Shown: piece by piece, positions 18,902-30,438 of the stretch | Layout: the number at the start of each line of letters is the position of its first letter | Position numbering within the stretch: position 1 is the first letter of the stretch | Source of the DNA: Yersinia rohdei ATCC 43380 | GTDB lineage: Bacteria; Pseudomonadota; Gammaproteobacteria; Enterobacterales; Enterobacteriaceae | NCBI RefSeq assembly: GCF_000173775.1 | Contig: NZ_ACCD01000012.1 | Coordinates: forward strand, 1 to 64,000 | Direction of reading: 5' to 3' | Length of the DNA: 64,000 nt | Notes under the pieces: model-generated | What the model was told of the DNA's origin: nothing | Seen by the model: the letters and a program-made list of their open reading frames with translations, nothing else | The model's database searches: none | Position numbers and translations under genes: made by a program

Positions 18902-20110
18902 GTGAAGAATCGCACTCTGGGCAGTATATTTATCGTTGCTGGCACCACCATTGGTGCTGGTATGCTGGCTATGCCACTGGCCGCCGCAGGTGTAGGCTTT
19001 GGTGTTACCCTTGCATTGTTAATTTCCCTTTGGGTATTAATGTGTTACACCGCGCTGCTCTTGGTTGAGGTTTATCAACATGAGGCCGCGGATACTGGGC
19101 TTGGCACCTTGGCGAAACGCTATCTTGGCAATCGTGGGCAATGGCTCACCGGTTTCAGCATGATGTTTCTGATGTATGCGCTGACAGCCGCCTATATCAG
19201 TGGCGCGGGCGAGTTGCTGGCAACCAGTATTAGCCAATGGACTCAGCAATCATTTCCAACCTCACTCGGTGTACTGCTGTTTACCGGGGTTGCCGGTGGC
19301 GTGGTCTGTATTGGTACCCACTCGGTCGATTTATTTAACCGTATCCTGTTTAGCGCCAAAATTATTTTCCTGATTGTGATGCTGGTATTGATGATGCCGC
19401 ATATCGAAAAAACTAACTTATTGACGTTACCTTTGGAACAGGGGCTGGCACTTTCCGCTATTCCGGTGATTTTCACCTCATTTGGCTTTCACGGTAGCGT
19501 GCCCAGCATTGTCAATTATATGGGTGGCAATATTCGTAAGCTGCGCTGGGTATTTATTATCGGCAGTGCCATCCCGCTAATTGCTTATATTTTCTGGCAG
19601 TTGACCACCTTGGGGGCTATTTCATCCCACACCTTCGTCGGTATTTTGGCACAGCAAGCTGGGCTGAATGGCTTATTACAAGCGGTGCGCGATGTTGTCG
19701 CCTCACCCCATGTTGAGCTGGCGGTACACTTGTTTGCAGATTTAGCGCTGGCGACCTCATTCCTGGGCGTCGCGTTGGGGTTATTTGATTATCTGGCGGA
19801 TTTATTTAAACGCCGCAATTCGGTACGGGGCCGTCTGCAAACCGGTGTTATTACTTTTGTTCCACCGCTGTTATTCGCACTGTTTTACCCACGCGGTTTT
19901 ATTATGGCGTTGGGGTTTGCCGCAGTAGCCTTATCAATATTGGCATTAATCCTACCGGCGATGCTGGCGTGGAAAGCACGTAAAATCCATCAAGGAAGTT
20001 ACCGTGTCTGGGGCGGAAAACCGGCATTAGCCGCAGTATTTGCCTGTGGGATAATGGTTATTGGCATTCAGGTAGGAATTGTTACGGGTGTATTACCCGC
20101 GGTTGGGTAA
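18902..20110 (+). CDS. tyrP: Tyrosine-specific transport protein TyrP
   Basis: A 402-residue inner-membrane aromatic amino acid:proton symporter of the hydroxy/aromatic amino acid permease family, with about eleven membrane segments. It matches E. coli TyrP closely throughout, for example [17 protein letters not shown] at the N-terminus, [14 protein letters not shown] in the middle and [20 protein letters not shown] near the end. The start is placed at the GTG at 18902, since it gives [10 protein letters not shown] like E. coli and follows AGAGGAAAGC. An ATG at 18869 would add 11 residues. E. coli tyrP lies elsewhere on the chromosome. Confidence 0.95.
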   Translation: MKNRTLGSIFIVAGTTIGAGMLAMPLAAAGVGFGVTLALLISLWVLMCYTALLLVEVYQHEAADTGLGTLAKRYLGNRGQWLTGFSMMFLMYALTAAYISGAGELLATSISQWTQQSFPTSLGVLLFTGVAGGVVCIGTHSVDLFNRILFSAKIIFLIVMLVLMMPHIEKTNLLTLPLEQGLALSAIPVIFTSFGFHGSVPSIVNYMGGNIRKLRWVFIIGSAIPLIAYIFWQLTTLGAISSHTFVGILAQQAGLNGLLQAVRDVVASPHVELAVHLFADLALATSFLGVALGLFDYLADLFKRRNSVRGRLQTGVITFVPPLLFALFYPRGFIMALGFAAVALSILALILPAMLAWKARKIHQGSYRVWGGKPALAAVFACGIMVIGIQVGIVTGVLPAVG

Positions 20111-20134
20111 CCTTTCCCCAGTAAGCACACCCCG

Positions 20135-20260
20135 TGAGGTGTAGCGAGCTAAGTCAATCTGAGTGCGCCCAGCGCGGAGTGCCCTGAAGTGTACACGTCG
20201 TACACGAGGAGGCCGAGCACTGCGCAATCTCAGAGTGACGACGCGCAGTAGCCGTTAATT
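20135..20260. repeat. Palindromic intergenic element between tyrP and yfaZ
   Basis: A GC-rich stretch made of nested inverted repeats. GTGTAC (20189-20194) pairs with GTACAC (20200-20205). Outside that, GCGCGGAGTGC (20172-20182) pairs imperfectly with GCACTGCGC (20217-20225), and AATCTGAG/CTCAGA-type arms lie further out. It fills the gap between two converging genes, so it may work as a bidirectional terminator. The layout resembles the dispersed palindromes known from Yersinia genomes, but I cannot confirm other copies from this window. Confidence 0.45.
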
Positions 20261-20273
20261 TAACACCAGGGAA

Positions 20274-20816
20274 TTAGAAGTTCAGGCCGGCGCCAATATA
20301 CACCCCATCAGCAACTCGGTTATCCCGGTGGCCATCTTTACCTTCCATATTGATGTAGCGATAGCCGACATCTACGGTGAGTGGGCGGAATACATTCCAA
20401 CGTAGGCCACCATTGGCTTCGCTATAGGACTTCATTCCGCTGGTCAATTCTTCTGGCGCAAAATAGCCTTCGCCATATAAGGTAAATGACTTGTTGATTG
20501 GATAAGTTAAACCACCGCCAATGGCGACTGCGCCACCATTGCTGCCATCTTCCGGTGACATGTAAATGCCTTTCCCGCCGACGGTTGCCATCATTGGGCC
20601 AATTGGGATGTTAAAACCCAGCCCCATGCTGTAGATATCGCCATCATGGTCACTACGTGCCCAGTTACCGCTGATAGCCAGGCCACCGGTGTTAGTGCCA
20701 AAACCAAATCCTAAATTGGTGTAATCACGCCCTGCTTCGGCATTAAAACCCACTGCACTGGCTGAACCTGCTACCAACAACAGGCCAGCAGCACCAGCGA
20801 TTAAGTACTTATTCAT
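20274..20816 (-). CDS. yfaZ: Outer-membrane beta-barrel protein YfaZ
   Basis: A 180-residue exported protein. Residues 1-21 form a signal peptide (ending GSASA). The rest is alternating beta-strand sequence rich in Gly, Asn and aromatics, ending in a terminal Phe typical of outer-membrane barrels. It belongs to the YfaZ family of small porin-like proteins, of unknown substrate. It converges on tyrP and is divergent from katA. The match to E. coli YfaZ is by general pattern and location (near yfaY, upstream of the men genes). Confidence 0.85.
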   Translation of the reverse strand: MNKYLIAGAAGLLLVAGSASAVGFNAEAGRDYTNLGFGFGTNTGGLAISGNWARSDHDGDIYSMGLGFNIPIGPMMATVGGKGIYMSPEDGSNGGAVAIGGGLTYPINKSFTLYGEGYFAPEELTSGMKSYSEANGGLRWNVFRPLTVDVGYRYINMEGKDGHRDNRVADGVYIGAGLNF

Positions 20817-21170
20817 ATTTTTCTCTCGTTATTCTTGATGTTACCCATAAGCAACCGTTAGCTAACGGGTTTTCCCGCATCGAGTTTAACTGAAAAAAAA
20901 AGCATGAACACACGGAATAACCGATCAAATACCCCTAGTATTTCAAAGAATTGTAAATACTCCCTTCATACCTATACCGTATGTTAGTAATGATAACGAT
21001 AAGCTAGGCCTATTTGCTGAAAGGTCGTAATAAGGCTACAACTAGTGTGGAGATCACAGAATAACCTTCTGATGTTATTTAGATTATTACCTTGTCAATC
21101 CAACTTTTGACTTGCTGTAAGTAGTAAAACGCCCGAGTTCGCAATCAATCCAATAGCCATTCTGGAGAAA
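20817..21170. other. Divergent control region between yfaZ and katA
   Basis: About 350 bp of AT-rich sequence with no gene. The segment AATGATAACGATAAGCTA near 20990-21007 looks like two adjoining Fur-box hexamers (GATAAT-like), and peroxide-type control by OxyR would also be expected for a catalase. Neither site matches well enough to call. GGAGAA lies five bases before the katA ATG pair. Confidence 0.3.
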
Positions 21171-22613
21171 ATGATGAGCAAAAAGAAAGGATTAACGACA
21201 GCAGCAGGTGCACCTGTTGTTGATAATAATAATGTTGTCACTGCGGGTCGACGCGGCCCAATGTTGCTGCAAGATGTATGGTTCTTGGAAAAATTGGCTC
21301 ATTTTGATCGCGAAGTGATCCCCGAGCGCCGCATGCATGCTAAAGGTTCCGGTGCCTATGGTACCTTTACCGTCACCCACGACATTACCCAATACACTCG
21401 CGCAAAAATTTTCTCTGAGATGGGTAAACAAACCGAAATGTTTGTTCGCTTCTCAACAGTTGCTGGCGAACGTGGTGCTGCCGATGCTGAACGTGATATC
21501 CGTGGCTTTGCCATGAAATATTATACCGAGGAAGGCAACTGGGATTTAGTCGGCAATGACACACCGGTGTTCTATTTACGCGACCCACTGAAATTCCCCG
21601 ACCTTAACCACGTCGTGAAACGCGATCCGCGCACCAACTTGCGCAATCCGACTTATAAATGGGATTTCTTCTCTCAGCTCCCTGAATCACTGCACCAGCT
21701 CACTATCGATTTCAGTGACCGTGGCCTGCCAAAATCTTATCGCCATATGCACGGGTTCGGCAGCCATACCTTCAGTTTTATCAATGCTAACAATGAGCGT
21801 TTTTGGGTTAAATTCCACTTCCGCTGCCAGCAAGGCATTGAAAACCTTATGGATGACGAAGCTGAAAAACTGGTTGGCATGGACAGAGAAAGCTCTCAGC
21901 GTGACCTGTACGATGCCATTGAACAGGGTGATTTCCCACGTTGGAATCTACAAATTCAGGTAATGCCAGAGCACGAAGCATCACAAACACCTTACAACCC
22001 ATTTGATCTCACCAAAGTATGGCCGCACGGCGATTATCCTTTAATTGATGTCGGTTTCTTCGAGTTGAACCGCAACCCGGAAAACTATTTCGCCGAAGTG
22101 GAACAAGCCTCTTTCAACCCAGCCAACGTGGTTCCTGGGGTCAGTTTCTCTCCTGACCGCATGCTACAAGGCCGCCTGTTCTCCTACGGCGATGCAGCGC
22201 GTTATCGTTTAGGGGTTAACCATCATCAGATCCCAGTGAACAGTGCTAAATGTCCGTTCCATAATTATCATCGCGACGGCGCAATGCGGGTTGATGGTAA
22301 CAGCGGCAATACTGCGACTTACGAACCCAACAGTTTTGGTTTGTTCCAGGAACAACCTGACTTCAGCGAGCCACCATTAACACTGGAAGGTGCTGCTGAT
22401 CATTGGAATCATCGTGAAGATGAAGATTACTTCACACAACCGCGGGCGCTGTTCAATTTGCTCAGTGCAGAAGAGCATCAGCGTATGTTTGCCCGCATTG
22501 CTGGCGAGTTGTCTCAGATTCCTGAAGAGATCCAACGCCGTCAGGTCGCCCTGTTTATGCAGGTTCATCCTGATTACGGTAATGGTGTGAAGAAGGCGCT
22601 GGGATTAAATTAA
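21171..22613 (+). CDS. katA: Monofunctional catalase KatA
   Basis: A 480-residue small-subunit heme catalase that converts hydrogen peroxide to water and oxygen. Catalytic residues are visible: His56 in [12 protein letters not shown], Asn129 in [13 protein letters not shown], and the proximal heme ligand Tyr339 in [14 protein letters not shown]. The protein lacks a signal peptide, so it should be cytoplasmic. E. coli has no gene of this type at this site (its catalases are KatG and the large KatE). Two ATGs at the start (21171, 21174) are equivalent. It stands alone between yfaZ and the men operon. Confidence 0.95.
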   Translation: MMSKKKGLTTAAGAPVVDNNNVVTAGRRGPMLLQDVWFLEKLAHFDREVIPERRMHAKGSGAYGTFTVTHDITQYTRAKIFSEMGKQTEMFVRFSTVAGERGAADAERDIRGFAMKYYTEEGNWDLVGNDTPVFYLRDPLKFPDLNHVVKRDPRTNLRNPTYKWDFFSQLPESLHQLTIDFSDRGLPKSYRHMHGFGSHTFSFINANNERFWVKFHFRCQQGIENLMDDEAEKLVGMDRESSQRDLYDAIEQGDFPRWNLQIQVMPEHEASQTPYNPFDLTKVWPHGDYPLIDVGFFELNRNPENYFAEVEQASFNPANVVPGVSFSPDRMLQGRLFSYGDAARYRLGVNHHQIPVNSAKCPFHNYHRDGAMRVDGNSGNTATYEPNSFGLFQEQPDFSEPPLTLEGAADHWNHREDEDYFTQPRALFNLLSAEEHQRMFARIAGELSQIPEEIQRRQVALFMQVHPDYGNGVKKALGLN

Positions 22614-22623
22614 TCCTTGCCAT

Positions 22624-22648
22624 TAATCCCCCTCAATGAGGGGGATTA
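22624..22648. terminator. Stem-loop between katA and menE
   Basis: A perfect 10-bp stem, TAATCCCCCT / AGGGGGATTA, encloses a 5-base loop directly after katA. T runs are weak on both sides. It lies between converging katA and menE and probably helps terminate both. Confidence 0.6.
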
Positions 22649-22701
22649 GATTGCTGGCTAACTCGTCACTGAAAGTATTGGATTAATATCAATCACTTAT
22701 T

Positions 22702-24156
22702 TTAGGTTTTTCTATTTTGCTCTGTTGGCCGGTAAGTTTTCTCAACAAACTGTGCCACTAACCGCCGAGAAATCTTTATCCCCCCGGTTTTAAGCTCCTC
22801 AGGTAGGCGATAAAAAGCCACCGGGCGTTGGAACACCGCCAACTGCGGCGCTAACCAATCGGCTAATGTCATCTCATCCACCGCCACCTCAGCATCAATT
22901 ACCGCGACGGGCCGATGGCCGAATTCGGTATCAGCGACAGGAATAACAAAAGCTTGCTGTATTGCTGGATATTGCAGCAAAACCCGCTCAATAGCCTCAG
23001 GCTGAATACCCTCGCCGCCACTAAAAAACAAGTTATCCAACCGCCCGAGAATATGCAGTTCACCTTGCTGCCATACCCCACGATCACGGGTGTGGAACCA
23101 GCCATCAGCATCCGCCAGCGGCTGTAACTGGCCCTGTTGCCAGTAACCGGCCGCCAGACAATCGGCTTTCACCCATACTTCGTCTTCGACCAGTTTCACC
23201 TGCCGCCCCGCCAATGCCGCCCCGACACCGGGCTGGCCGTCAGCACGTTTGGCACAGACGGTAGAGGCCGCTTCAGTCAAACCATAACCGCACCAGCAGC
23301 GGATACCACGGGCTTCAGCTTGTTCGGTCAAGGTGGTTGGGATAGCCGCGCCGCCCAGTAAAACATCTTTCAAGCTAAGCGGGTTGTTGGTTTTTTCCAG
23401 TAAGCGCCAGAGCTGGGTTGGCACCAGCGAAGCATGGCTGCATCCGGCAAGAGCATCAGATAACGCTACACCGGTTTGCACCACCAAAGTGGCCCCGACA
23501 CTCAACCAGCGCCAAACAATCCCCTGCCCTGAAACATGAAATAGTGGCAATGACAGTAACCAACTGTCGGCCGCCGTGAAGTTCATCAGCTTGACTACGC
23601 CGTCAGCGCTGGCCAAATGGGCAGCAATGGTATGCACCGCCGCCTTGGGCAAGCCCGAAGAACCTGAGGTTAGCGTCATGGTCGCCAGCCGTTGACTCTC
23701 CCATGCGGGTATCTCTGCCGCCGGAGGATGGGTGCAGAGCGTCAGCGGGGTAAAGGTGAATGACGCGGGTAATGGGTCGGCCAGATTCAAGATAAAATCA
23801 ATATCTAGCGGAGCCAAGAGAGGCACCAGCAGCGCCTCTGGCAATTGTGGATTAAGGGGTAACACCCGGGCGGCGCACTGCAAGGCGGCCAGATAAGCCA
23901 ATAGTTGCGAATAACTGTTTTTGCCCCGCAGCACCACGCCACTGCCGGGCATCACACCTTGCTGCTGAAAACCGGATGCCAGATTATCAATATCAGTGGC
24001 CAGTTGCTGCCAGCTGATCAGCTGCGACCCCGAACGTATCGCTATTGTCTGAGGTCGCAGTCTGGCCCAATATTTCCAAGGGAACGTTTCTTGGCAATCA
24101 TACCTATCTTGGCGATAACCTGAAGCTTGCCCCGCCCCGGCACTCAGCTGTGCCAT
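22702..24156 (-). CDS. menE: 2-succinylbenzoate-CoA ligase MenE
   Basis: A 484-residue acyl-CoA synthetase that activates o-succinylbenzoate with ATP and CoA for menaquinone synthesis. Family motifs are visible: the phosphate loop [13 protein letters not shown], the adenylate motif [11 protein letters not shown], the hinge region HTRDRG / [16 protein letters not shown], and the late Lys in GGIKISRR. It is the last gene of the men operon and its start overlaps the end of menC by 13 bp, suggesting translational coupling. Confidence 0.95.
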   Translation of the reverse strand: MAQLSAGAGQASGYRQDRYDCQETFPWKYWARLRPQTIAIRSGSQLISWQQLATDIDNLASGFQQQGVMPGSGVVLRGKNSYSQLLAYLAALQCAARVLPLNPQLPEALLVPLLAPLDIDFILNLADPLPASFTFTPLTLCTHPPAAEIPAWESQRLATMTLTSGSSGLPKAAVHTIAAHLASADGVVKLMNFTAADSWLLSLPLFHVSGQGIVWRWLSVGATLVVQTGVALSDALAGCSHASLVPTQLWRLLEKTNNPLSLKDVLLGGAAIPTTLTEQAEARGIRCWCGYGLTEAASTVCAKRADGQPGVGAALAGRQVKLVEDEVWVKADCLAAGYWQQGQLQPLADADGWFHTRDRGVWQQGELHILGRLDNLFFSGGEGIQPEAIERVLLQYPAIQQAFVIPVADTEFGHRPVAVIDAEVAVDEMTLADWLAPQLAVFQRPVAFYRLPEELKTGGIKISRRLVAQFVEKTYRPTEQNRKT

Positions 24157-25115
24157 AACACATCCAGCTGTTCAGCCGCCACGACGGGCAAAAGGCTATC
24201 AGGCCAGCGGCGTACCAATTGCGCCTGCATCAAATCCAAGGTATCTAACCCTGGGATTGTGGCGGGCGTCAGCCAGTTTGCCAAGCGCGCCAATTGGGTC
24301 AGCCCCAGACTGGACTCAATACTGGAACTGATAACCGCCACCAGCCCCGCCTGATGCGCTTGCTGCACCAATTGCTGGCAACGCGCAATGCTGCCCACCA
24401 AGGTCGGTTTAATGACAATGGCGGCCACGCCCGGCTCTGCTTCGACCTTAAAATCAGCCTCGCGCACACTTTCATCCCATGCGATGGCAATCCCCGTATC
24501 ACGGGCAAACTCACGGGATTCTGCCCGAGTTTTACAAGGCTCTTCCAGAAAGGCGATGCGAGAACGCAGTTCAGGATTGACATATTTCGCAAACCCATCG
24601 GCTTTCGCCCGTGTCCAACTGCGATTGGCATCCAGACGTAAGGTCAAATCAGGTAAGGCTTCCAGCAACACATTGACTATCATGCCGTCGCGCACGGCCT
24701 CATATAACCCGACTTTCACCTTGGCGACTTTCTCGCCGGGCAGGGCCTGTAGCACCGCAAACAGCTCGTCAGGGTCACCGGTACAAAGTGGCGCTTTACG
24801 ATAATCTGCCGTCATCGGCAAGCCGTTATCCAGCTCCGCTTGTGCACAACTTAGGCCAAAAGCAACGGATGGCAGCGGGTTAAGTAACGGATTTTCGCCC
24901 TTAACCCAGCATTGCAACCAACTCAGGGCCGCCGCTTCTGCCTGTGCTAAATTTTCCTGACTGAACTCCGGTAACGGGGCAATTTCACCCCAGCCCGTCT
25001 GCTCGCCTTGCTGCAACTTCACCAATAATCCATCACGGCTTTTTAGTCGTTGATGGCGCAATATCACCCCGGCTTCCATTGGGATGCTATAGCGGTAAAG
25101 CGTCGCCGCGCGCAT
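24144..25115 (-). CDS. menC: o-Succinylbenzoate synthase MenC
   Basis: A 323-residue enolase-superfamily enzyme that dehydrates SHCHC to o-succinylbenzoate. Catalytic Lys134 lies in KVKVG and Lys236 in VIKPT. The metal ligands fit Asp162 (RLDANRSW), Glu191 (FLEEP) and Asp214 (AWDES). Its start codon overlaps the menB stop (TAATG), and its end overlaps menE, a tightly packed operon arrangement. Confidence 0.95.
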   Translation of the reverse strand: MRAATLYRYSIPMEAGVILRHQRLKSRDGLLVKLQQGEQTGWGEIAPLPEFSQENLAQAEAAALSWLQCWVKGENPLLNPLPSVAFGLSCAQAELDNGLPMTADYRKAPLCTGDPDELFAVLQALPGEKVAKVKVGLYEAVRDGMIVNVLLEALPDLTLRLDANRSWTRAKADGFAKYVNPELRSRIAFLEEPCKTRAESREFARDTGIAIAWDESVREADFKVEAEPGVAAIVIKPTLVGSIARCQQLVQQAHQAGLVAVISSSIESSLGLTQLARLANWLTPATIPGLDTLDLMQAQLVRRWPDSLLPVVAAEQLDVLWHS

Positions 25116-25972
25116 TACGGATTACGCTTGAATTTGCTGAAGTCCGGTTGGCGTTTTTCATTAAATGCATTACGCCCTTCCTGGCCTTCATCTGTCATAT
25201 AGAACAGCATAGTGGCGTTACCCGCCAACTCCTGCAGACCCGCTTGCCCATCGCAGTCGGCATTCAGCGCGGCTTTCAGACAGCGCAGTGCCATTGGGCT
25301 GTTTTGTAGCATTTCACGACACCAGCGCACGGTTTCTTTTTCTAACTCGGCGAGCGGCACCACGGTATTGACCAGCCCCATATCCAATGCTTTTTTAGCA
25401 TCATATTGGCGGCACAAGAACCAGATTTCGCGGGCTTTTTTCTGGCCGACAATGCGCGCCATATAAGCCGCCCCCCAACCGCCGTCGAATGAGCCGACTT
25501 TTGGCCCCGTTTGCCCAAAAATGGCGTTATCAGCCGCAACGGTAAGATCGCACATCATATGCAATACATGCCCGCCACCAATTGAATAACCGGCAACCAT
25601 TGCAACAACCGGTTTCGGGCACGTGCGGATCTGGCGCTGGAAATCCAAAACATTCAGGTGGTGAACACCACTGTTGTCTTTATAACCGCCGTAGTCGCCA
25701 CGGACTTTCTGATCACCACCAGAACAGAAGGCTTGGTCACCTTCACCGGTCAGGATTATCACGCCAATATTGTCGTCATAGCGCGCGTCGGCCAGCGCCT
25801 GGATCATCTCTTTAACGGTTAATGGGCGAAATGCATTACGCACCTGTGGGCGGTTAATGGTGATCTTGGCGATCCCATCGCTGGATTTGTGATAACGAAT
25901 ATCTTCAAACCCAGCAGAGCAATCCTGCCAATCAATGGCGGCATACAGCTGTTCTTCGCTCGGATAAAGCAT
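25115..25972 (-). CDS. menB: 1,4-Dihydroxy-2-naphthoyl-CoA synthase MenB
   Basis: A 285-residue crotonase-family enzyme that closes the naphthoquinone ring. It contains the oxyanion-hole segments [14 protein letters not shown] and [13 protein letters not shown] and the catalytic Asp in GSFDGGWGA, and it is nearly identical to E. coli MenB. The start is put at the second of two in-frame ATGs (25972): it gives [10 protein letters not shown], the E. coli length, and AAAGGA at good spacing, whereas the first ATG abuts that site. The longer open frame upstream is the antisense-free shadow over menH and is not coding. Confidence 0.96.
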   Translation of the reverse strand: MLYPSEEQLYAAIDWQDCSAGFEDIRYHKSSDGIAKITINRPQVRNAFRPLTVKEMIQALADARYDDNIGVIILTGEGDQAFCSGGDQKVRGDYGGYKDNSGVHHLNVLDFQRQIRTCPKPVVAMVAGYSIGGGHVLHMMCDLTVAADNAIFGQTGPKVGSFDGGWGAAYMARIVGQKKAREIWFLCRQYDAKKALDMGLVNTVVPLAELEKETVRWCREMLQNSPMALRCLKAALNADCDGQAGLQELAGNATMLFYMTDEGQEGRNAFNEKRQPDFSKFKRNP

Positions 25973-25994
25973 AATTAGCATTCCTTTAACGGGA

Positions 25995-26810
25995 TTAGGA
26001 TAAAAATGATGAATTGGGTAAAGATGATGAACTTGATAAAAATGACAATACCTGCGCGGCAAAAGCGCCGGGGTTCGCCCGGTGAGCATTGTGGCCAGCG
26101 CGGGCCAGAGTGCGTAATGGCAACTGATATTCGCGCGCCACTTGCTGGAATTTTTGATCGCGCTCGCCACATAGATAAGTGAAAGGGACGCGAAGTTGTT
26201 GCAGGGCCGGTAATAGCCAAGGCTGATGCCCCAGTGAGGTGGCTTCCAGCATTTCTGCCACCGCCGGGCCACAGTTTTCTGCCCGCAATGTCACCAATTG
26301 GTGCCGCTGTTGCGCATTTAAATCAGCAAAGACATCTTGCTGATACCAATCAATGAGAACCTGTGGCAAAGGTTCCTGACGGAAACGCTGCGCCCAGCGG
26401 CGGTCATGTTGTAACCGTGCGTGCCGCAGTGCGTCGTTTTCCAGCCCGAGGTTTCCCCCTTCCACTAACAGCCCCTGTAAACCATGAGGGTTGCTATAGC
26501 CGGCGTGATACATCGCAATTCTGCCGCCTAAAGAATAGCCTGCCAGCCAATATTCGCGAATGCCATTAGCCTGCAATGTTGCCGTTAATTGCTGGCTGAT
26601 ATCAGCCAATCCACGGGTGGTGAGCGCCACTGATTTCCCGTGCCCCGGTAAATCAATGAGTAGCGAAGGATAATCGCCACACAATTGGGCCACCGGTAAC
26701 CAATCCTCGCCGCTCCCCAATAAGCCATGCAGCCATACTAACCAAGGCCCGGCATGTTGATGTACCGCGGATTGAGGATGTGGTTCGAGTTTGCGGCAAG
26801 CCAGTGTCAT
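25995..26810 (-). CDS. menH: SHCHC synthase MenH
   Basis: A 271-residue alpha/beta hydrolase that eliminates pyruvate from SEPHCHC. The nucleophile is Ser93 in AGYSLGGR, and the catalytic His is His240 in RAGHNAH. E. coli MenH is 252 residues. The extra length is mostly a C-terminal serine-rich tail ([16 protein letters not shown]) encoded by imperfect 15-18 bp repeats just before the menB ribosome-binding site. Its ATG overlaps the menD stop (ATGA). Confidence 0.93.
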   Translation of the reverse strand: MTLACRKLEPHPQSAVHQHAGPWLVWLHGLLGSGEDWLPVAQLCGDYPSLLIDLPGHGKSVALTTRGLADISQQLTATLQANGIREYWLAGYSLGGRIAMYHAGYSNPHGLQGLLVEGGNLGLENDALRHARLQHDRRWAQRFRQEPLPQVLIDWYQQDVFADLNAQQRHQLVTLRAENCGPAVAEMLEATSLGHQPWLLPALQQLRVPFTYLCGERDQKFQQVAREYQLPLRTLARAGHNAHRANPGAFAAQVLSFLSSSSSLPNSSFLS

Positions 26811-28480
26811 AGCTGGGCCACCTGCTGTACCAATTGTTGTAAGGTTTCGGCTCCTTGGCTGGGCGGCACGACAATCTCAATCAAGGTGACACCGCCCCGT
26901 AGCCAGCACTGCTCAACCTGCTGTTGGAGCATCAGCCAACTCTCTGGGCGGCCATAACCTAAACCAAACATAGCGGCAGCATGTTCAAAATTGACATCCT
27001 GCGGCATGCAATAAAAACGTTGGCGATCGGCTTCTGGCGTGGGCAGCAGCGAGAAAATCTGCCCGCCATTATTGTTCACCACTAACAGCACGGTGGGAGC
27101 CGAACTTTGGCGCAATAATGCCAGTGCATTGAGGTCATATAACGCCGATAAATCCCCGAGGATAGCCAGTGTCGGTTTGGCTGTCGCGCGCTGGACGCCG
27201 GCGGCGGTGGACAGCAAACCATCAATACCACTCGCGCCACGGTTACTGAACACCGGGTAGCCTGCGGGTAATTGCCCCAAAGCATCAATCAAGCGCACAA
27301 TCAAACTGTTACCAACAAAAAGTTGGCCATTTTCCGGTAACAATTCAGCCAGCTGATGGGCGACTGCGGCCTCACTAAATTGCTCGTTCAGTACTTGGGC
27401 GACATGGGCTTGAGCATTTTCTGCCCACAGGCTGAGTTCAGCCGCCCACGGGCTGCGGTACTGCGCTGGATGCTGTGCCAACCACTCATTCACTGGCGAA
27501 ATAATTCTACGCCCACGATGATTGGCCGGGTCAAGGCGACCGGGCAAGGTATCTATCAGCCAATATTCCTGCGGTTGGCATTGTGCTTGCCACTGCAACA
27601 GGCGCTTGCCGGTCAAGCTACTGCCAAATTGCAACACGATTTGTGCCTGAGCAAGCACCTGCTGCGCCTGAGGATGGGCCAGCCACAAATCAGCACAGGG
27701 CAGCGGTTGGCCGGTCTGTGAGAGCACATCGCCCAGCAATGGCCACCCCAGCAATTGTGCCCATTCGGCCAGTTGCTCGCCCTCGGCGGCGGTCATGCGC
27801 CCGGCAATGATTACGCCGCGTTTTTGCCGCCAGGAGAACCAGTCAGTTTGTTGTATGGCCGGTAAATTGCCGGATTGGCGTAGCCACGGGTGGCAATCTT
27901 GCCACCAGTCACCCAAGGTGGCAGACCAGTCAGCATAGAGTTGAGCGTCACCGCCATACAGGGGTTCCGCAAAGGGGCAGTTAACATGCAGAGCGCCCTG
28001 ATGCAATTGCGCCATAGCGCCATCAATGGCCGACACCAACCAGCTGGCCGGGATATCTGGCGTGGGTCGCGGCATATTCAAGCTCACGGTAGGATGGCTG
28101 GCAAATAGCCCTTGCTGGCGAATCGCCTGATTGGCCCCGCAGTCAATTAACTCCGGCGGGCGGTCGGCGGTCAGCAGGATCAATTTCTCCCCCGTCAGCC
28201 CGGCTTCAATCAGGGCCGGGTAAAGATTGGCAGCGGCAGTGCCAGAGGTGACAATCACCGCCACGGGTTCTGCCGAAGCTTTTGCCAGCCCTAATGCCAA
28301 ATGCCCCAAGCCGCGCTCATCAAAATGGGTGTGGCAAACCAGCGACGGGTTCGCCGCTGCCGCTAAGGTCAAAGGTGTTGAACGGGAGCCAGGAGCAATA
28401 CAGATATGACGCACACCGTGGCGAGTCAACGCCTCCAGTAGCAATGCCGCCCAACGACGGTTAAAAACGCTTGTCGACAT
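26807..28480 (-). CDS. menD: SEPHCHC synthase MenD
   Basis: A 557-residue thiamine-diphosphate enzyme that joins alpha-ketoglutarate (as succinic semialdehyde) to isochorismate. The N-terminal part has the family segment [17 protein letters not shown] and the Glu-containing cofactor region near [16 protein letters not shown]. The ThDP-binding motif is [12 protein letters not shown] through [10 protein letters not shown]. Its length and sequence match E. coli MenD (556). A 219-bp gap separates it from menF upstream, while downstream it overlaps menH. Confidence 0.96.
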   Translation of the reverse strand: MSTSVFNRRWAALLLEALTRHGVRHICIAPGSRSTPLTLAAAANPSLVCHTHFDERGLGHLALGLAKASAEPVAVIVTSGTAAANLYPALIEAGLTGEKLILLTADRPPELIDCGANQAIRQQGLFASHPTVSLNMPRPTPDIPASWLVSAIDGAMAQLHQGALHVNCPFAEPLYGGDAQLYADWSATLGDWWQDCHPWLRQSGNLPAIQQTDWFSWRQKRGVIIAGRMTAAEGEQLAEWAQLLGWPLLGDVLSQTGQPLPCADLWLAHPQAQQVLAQAQIVLQFGSSLTGKRLLQWQAQCQPQEYWLIDTLPGRLDPANHRGRRIISPVNEWLAQHPAQYRSPWAAELSLWAENAQAHVAQVLNEQFSEAAVAHQLAELLPENGQLFVGNSLIVRLIDALGQLPAGYPVFSNRGASGIDGLLSTAAGVQRATAKPTLAILGDLSALYDLNALALLRQSSAPTVLLVVNNNGGQIFSLLPTPEADRQRFYCMPQDVNFEHAAAMFGLGYGRPESWLMLQQQVEQCWLRGGVTLIEIVVPPSQGAETLQQLVQQVAQL

Positions 28481-28699
28481 GGTTTGCCCAAAAGTCAGTT
28501 AACAGACACCGCGACCGCGATAATCAGCGTGAGGAACAAAAAATCATCCTCTGTAAAAGCCCGAAGTGACTGAATAATGGTTAAAATTTTACCACTCATC
28601 GCCAAGGGTAAATGGCGTTGTGACCCCGTTTGACAGTTTACACTTGCAACCGGAGAGCCACAACACACCCACATAACGAGTGCGGTTAATTAGTGCATT

Positions 28700-30061
28700 T
28701 TATGCTTTATTATCTTGCTGTTGATTCGTCAGCAAAGTCCGTAACCCTGCTGATTTATTGTTAATTTCTTGCCACTCTTGTTGTGGATCAGAACCGGCGA
28801 CAATACCGGCCCCGGCATACAGATGGATTTGGCTGTCCTCCACCCATGCAGAGCGCAGTGTCACACTGAATTCAGTTTGTTTTAGGGAAAGATAGCCCGC
28901 CGAACCGGCATACCAACCGCGAGAAAAAGGTTCGTTTTCGGCAATAAACTGCCGGGCAATATTGCGCGGCAACCCCGCCACGGCGGCCGTCGGTTGCAAT
29001 CTTTGCAAGCAATCAGTATCACTGGCCAGATTAAGCCTGGCATGAATGCGACGGCGCAAATGCTGGACTTTACGTAACCGAATCACTTCCGGCGGCATCA
29101 CATCCACTGCCTCAACCCCACCTTGCAAACGCTGGCAAATGTCATCAACGACCAGTAAATTTTCGCGTTGATTTTTTTCATCATGCATCAGCCAGTTGGC
29201 CAGTTCAGTCGCCTGCACACTGTTTTCATCATTTGATACTGTGCCGGCCAAGGCTTCGGTTTCCAAATGCAACAATTGGCGCTGGAACAGGCGCTCCGGG
29301 CTGGAGCCCAGAAAAGCCCGCACCGCATCAAAGCGCAACATATAGTGGTAACAATGATGGTTAACCTGGCGGCTCGCAGCCATAAAAGCGGTACAGGAAA
29401 GCGGTTTGTCCAGCATGAGTCGGGTCGCCCGCGCCAGTACCACTTTTTCCATTTTTTGTTGTTCGATATTGCCTAACGCGCGCTGAATTAAGCCACTCCA
29501 CTGCGGATATTCCGGCATATGGCTGGCATGTTCGACAACCGCATCCAGCGCTGGTAGGGGTTTGGCGGCAACCAGTTGGTCAATAAAGGTGATGGCCAGC
29601 GCAGCATCTTGCTGCAAGGAAAAATCACTTACTAAATTAAGGGTCAGATGGGTATGGTGACCACGACGCGAAATTTCAATACGCGGTAAAAACAGGAAAC
29701 TGGTCTGGAGTTGCGGCGGGCTGCTGGCACTGGGGTCAGTGATACTCACCGGTTCAAACGCATTCAGCCCCCACACCCGTAGCCCGGCGACCGCACTGTG
29801 CTGCTGAATAAAGCGTTCGGCCGAGGCCACATCATTAAATTGGCGAATTTGACCACAGACGGCGGTTTCTTCATGGCCTTCACGATGCTGCCAGTAAAAT
29901 TGTGGAAAATGGCACTGCACCGCCAACCATTCCAGTAATTGGCTCCCCACCAGACCCGGCGCGGGCAAAATAATTTGCCGAATACCGGCCTGCTCAGGGA
30001 AGCCGGCACGTAACTTTTGCCGTAATTCGCCTAACAAACCAGAAAGTTGCTTCACGACCAC
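28700..30061 (-). CDS. menF: Isochorismate synthase MenF
   Basis: A 453-residue chorismate-utilising enzyme, the first committed step to menaquinone. It has the family core: the catalytic-Lys segment [30 protein letters not shown], and a late [21 protein letters not shown][17 protein letters not shown] run. It is a little longer than E. coli MenF (431). It is first in the men operon and reads away from elaB. A Y. enterocolitica-type salicylate synthase (Irp9) would look different and is not intended. Confidence 0.93.
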   Translation of the reverse strand: MVVKQLSGLLGELRQKLRAGFPEQAGIRQIILPAPGLVGSQLLEWLAVQCHFPQFYWQHREGHEETAVCGQIRQFNDVASAERFIQQHSAVAGLRVWGLNAFEPVSITDPSASSPPQLQTSFLFLPRIEISRRGHHTHLTLNLVSDFSLQQDAALAITFIDQLVAAKPLPALDAVVEHASHMPEYPQWSGLIQRALGNIEQQKMEKVVLARATRLMLDKPLSCTAFMAASRQVNHHCYHYMLRFDAVRAFLGSSPERLFQRQLLHLETEALAGTVSNDENSVQATELANWLMHDEKNQRENLLVVDDICQRLQGGVEAVDVMPPEVIRLRKVQHLRRRIHARLNLASDTDCLQRLQPTAAVAGLPRNIARQFIAENEPFSRGWYAGSAGYLSLKQTEFSVTLRSAWVEDSQIHLYAGAGIVAGSDPQQEWQEINNKSAGLRTLLTNQQQDNKA

Positions 30062-30438
30062 CTCGGCAAATCAACAGAAAGAGTGGGATTATACGGGCCA
30101 TGAATAATAAGAAAAGTCAGATTGAAAAGTTATTGTTCGTTATCACACTAATATTTGATATTGGTACCAACCTATACCTCTTAAGAGGGGCAAAAGAGCA
30201 AATTTCCTCCGCCTTAGCATTATATGAGATTAATATTCTCAACTCAGGCCCACTTGCTACTGGCCAACGAGCAAGAGTGCCAAATAGAAACGGCCCCTTT
30301 AAGAGCCGTTAAAACTGCGGACAAAGTTGATTGGCGAGGAAATGGGCCACATCGTAAGCGCCCATAGGTGACTGACATAGAACTGAAAGTGCGGATTTGT
30401 CGTCAACCTCACTAGAATACCTGTCTCATTAAAAAAGG
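30062..30438. other. Intergenic region between menF and elaB
   Basis: About 380 bp. It includes a possible weak terminator for elaB: AACGGC (30292-30297) and GCCGTT (30306-30311) form a short stem, with only three A residues beside it on the minus-strand exit side. A 70-codon open frame at 30100-30312 has no known relatives that I recognise and looks like chance. The menF promoter must lie at the left end. Confidence 0.35.

Noticed and set aside
25973-26272. 100-codon N-terminal extension of MenB
   Set aside because: It lies within menH, has no match to MenB proteins, and the internal ATG at 25972 has a good ribosome-binding site and gives the normal length.
30100-30312. 70-codon plus-strand frame between menF and elaB
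   Set aside because: No recognisable features and no ribosome-binding site that I could support; probably chance in an intergenic region.
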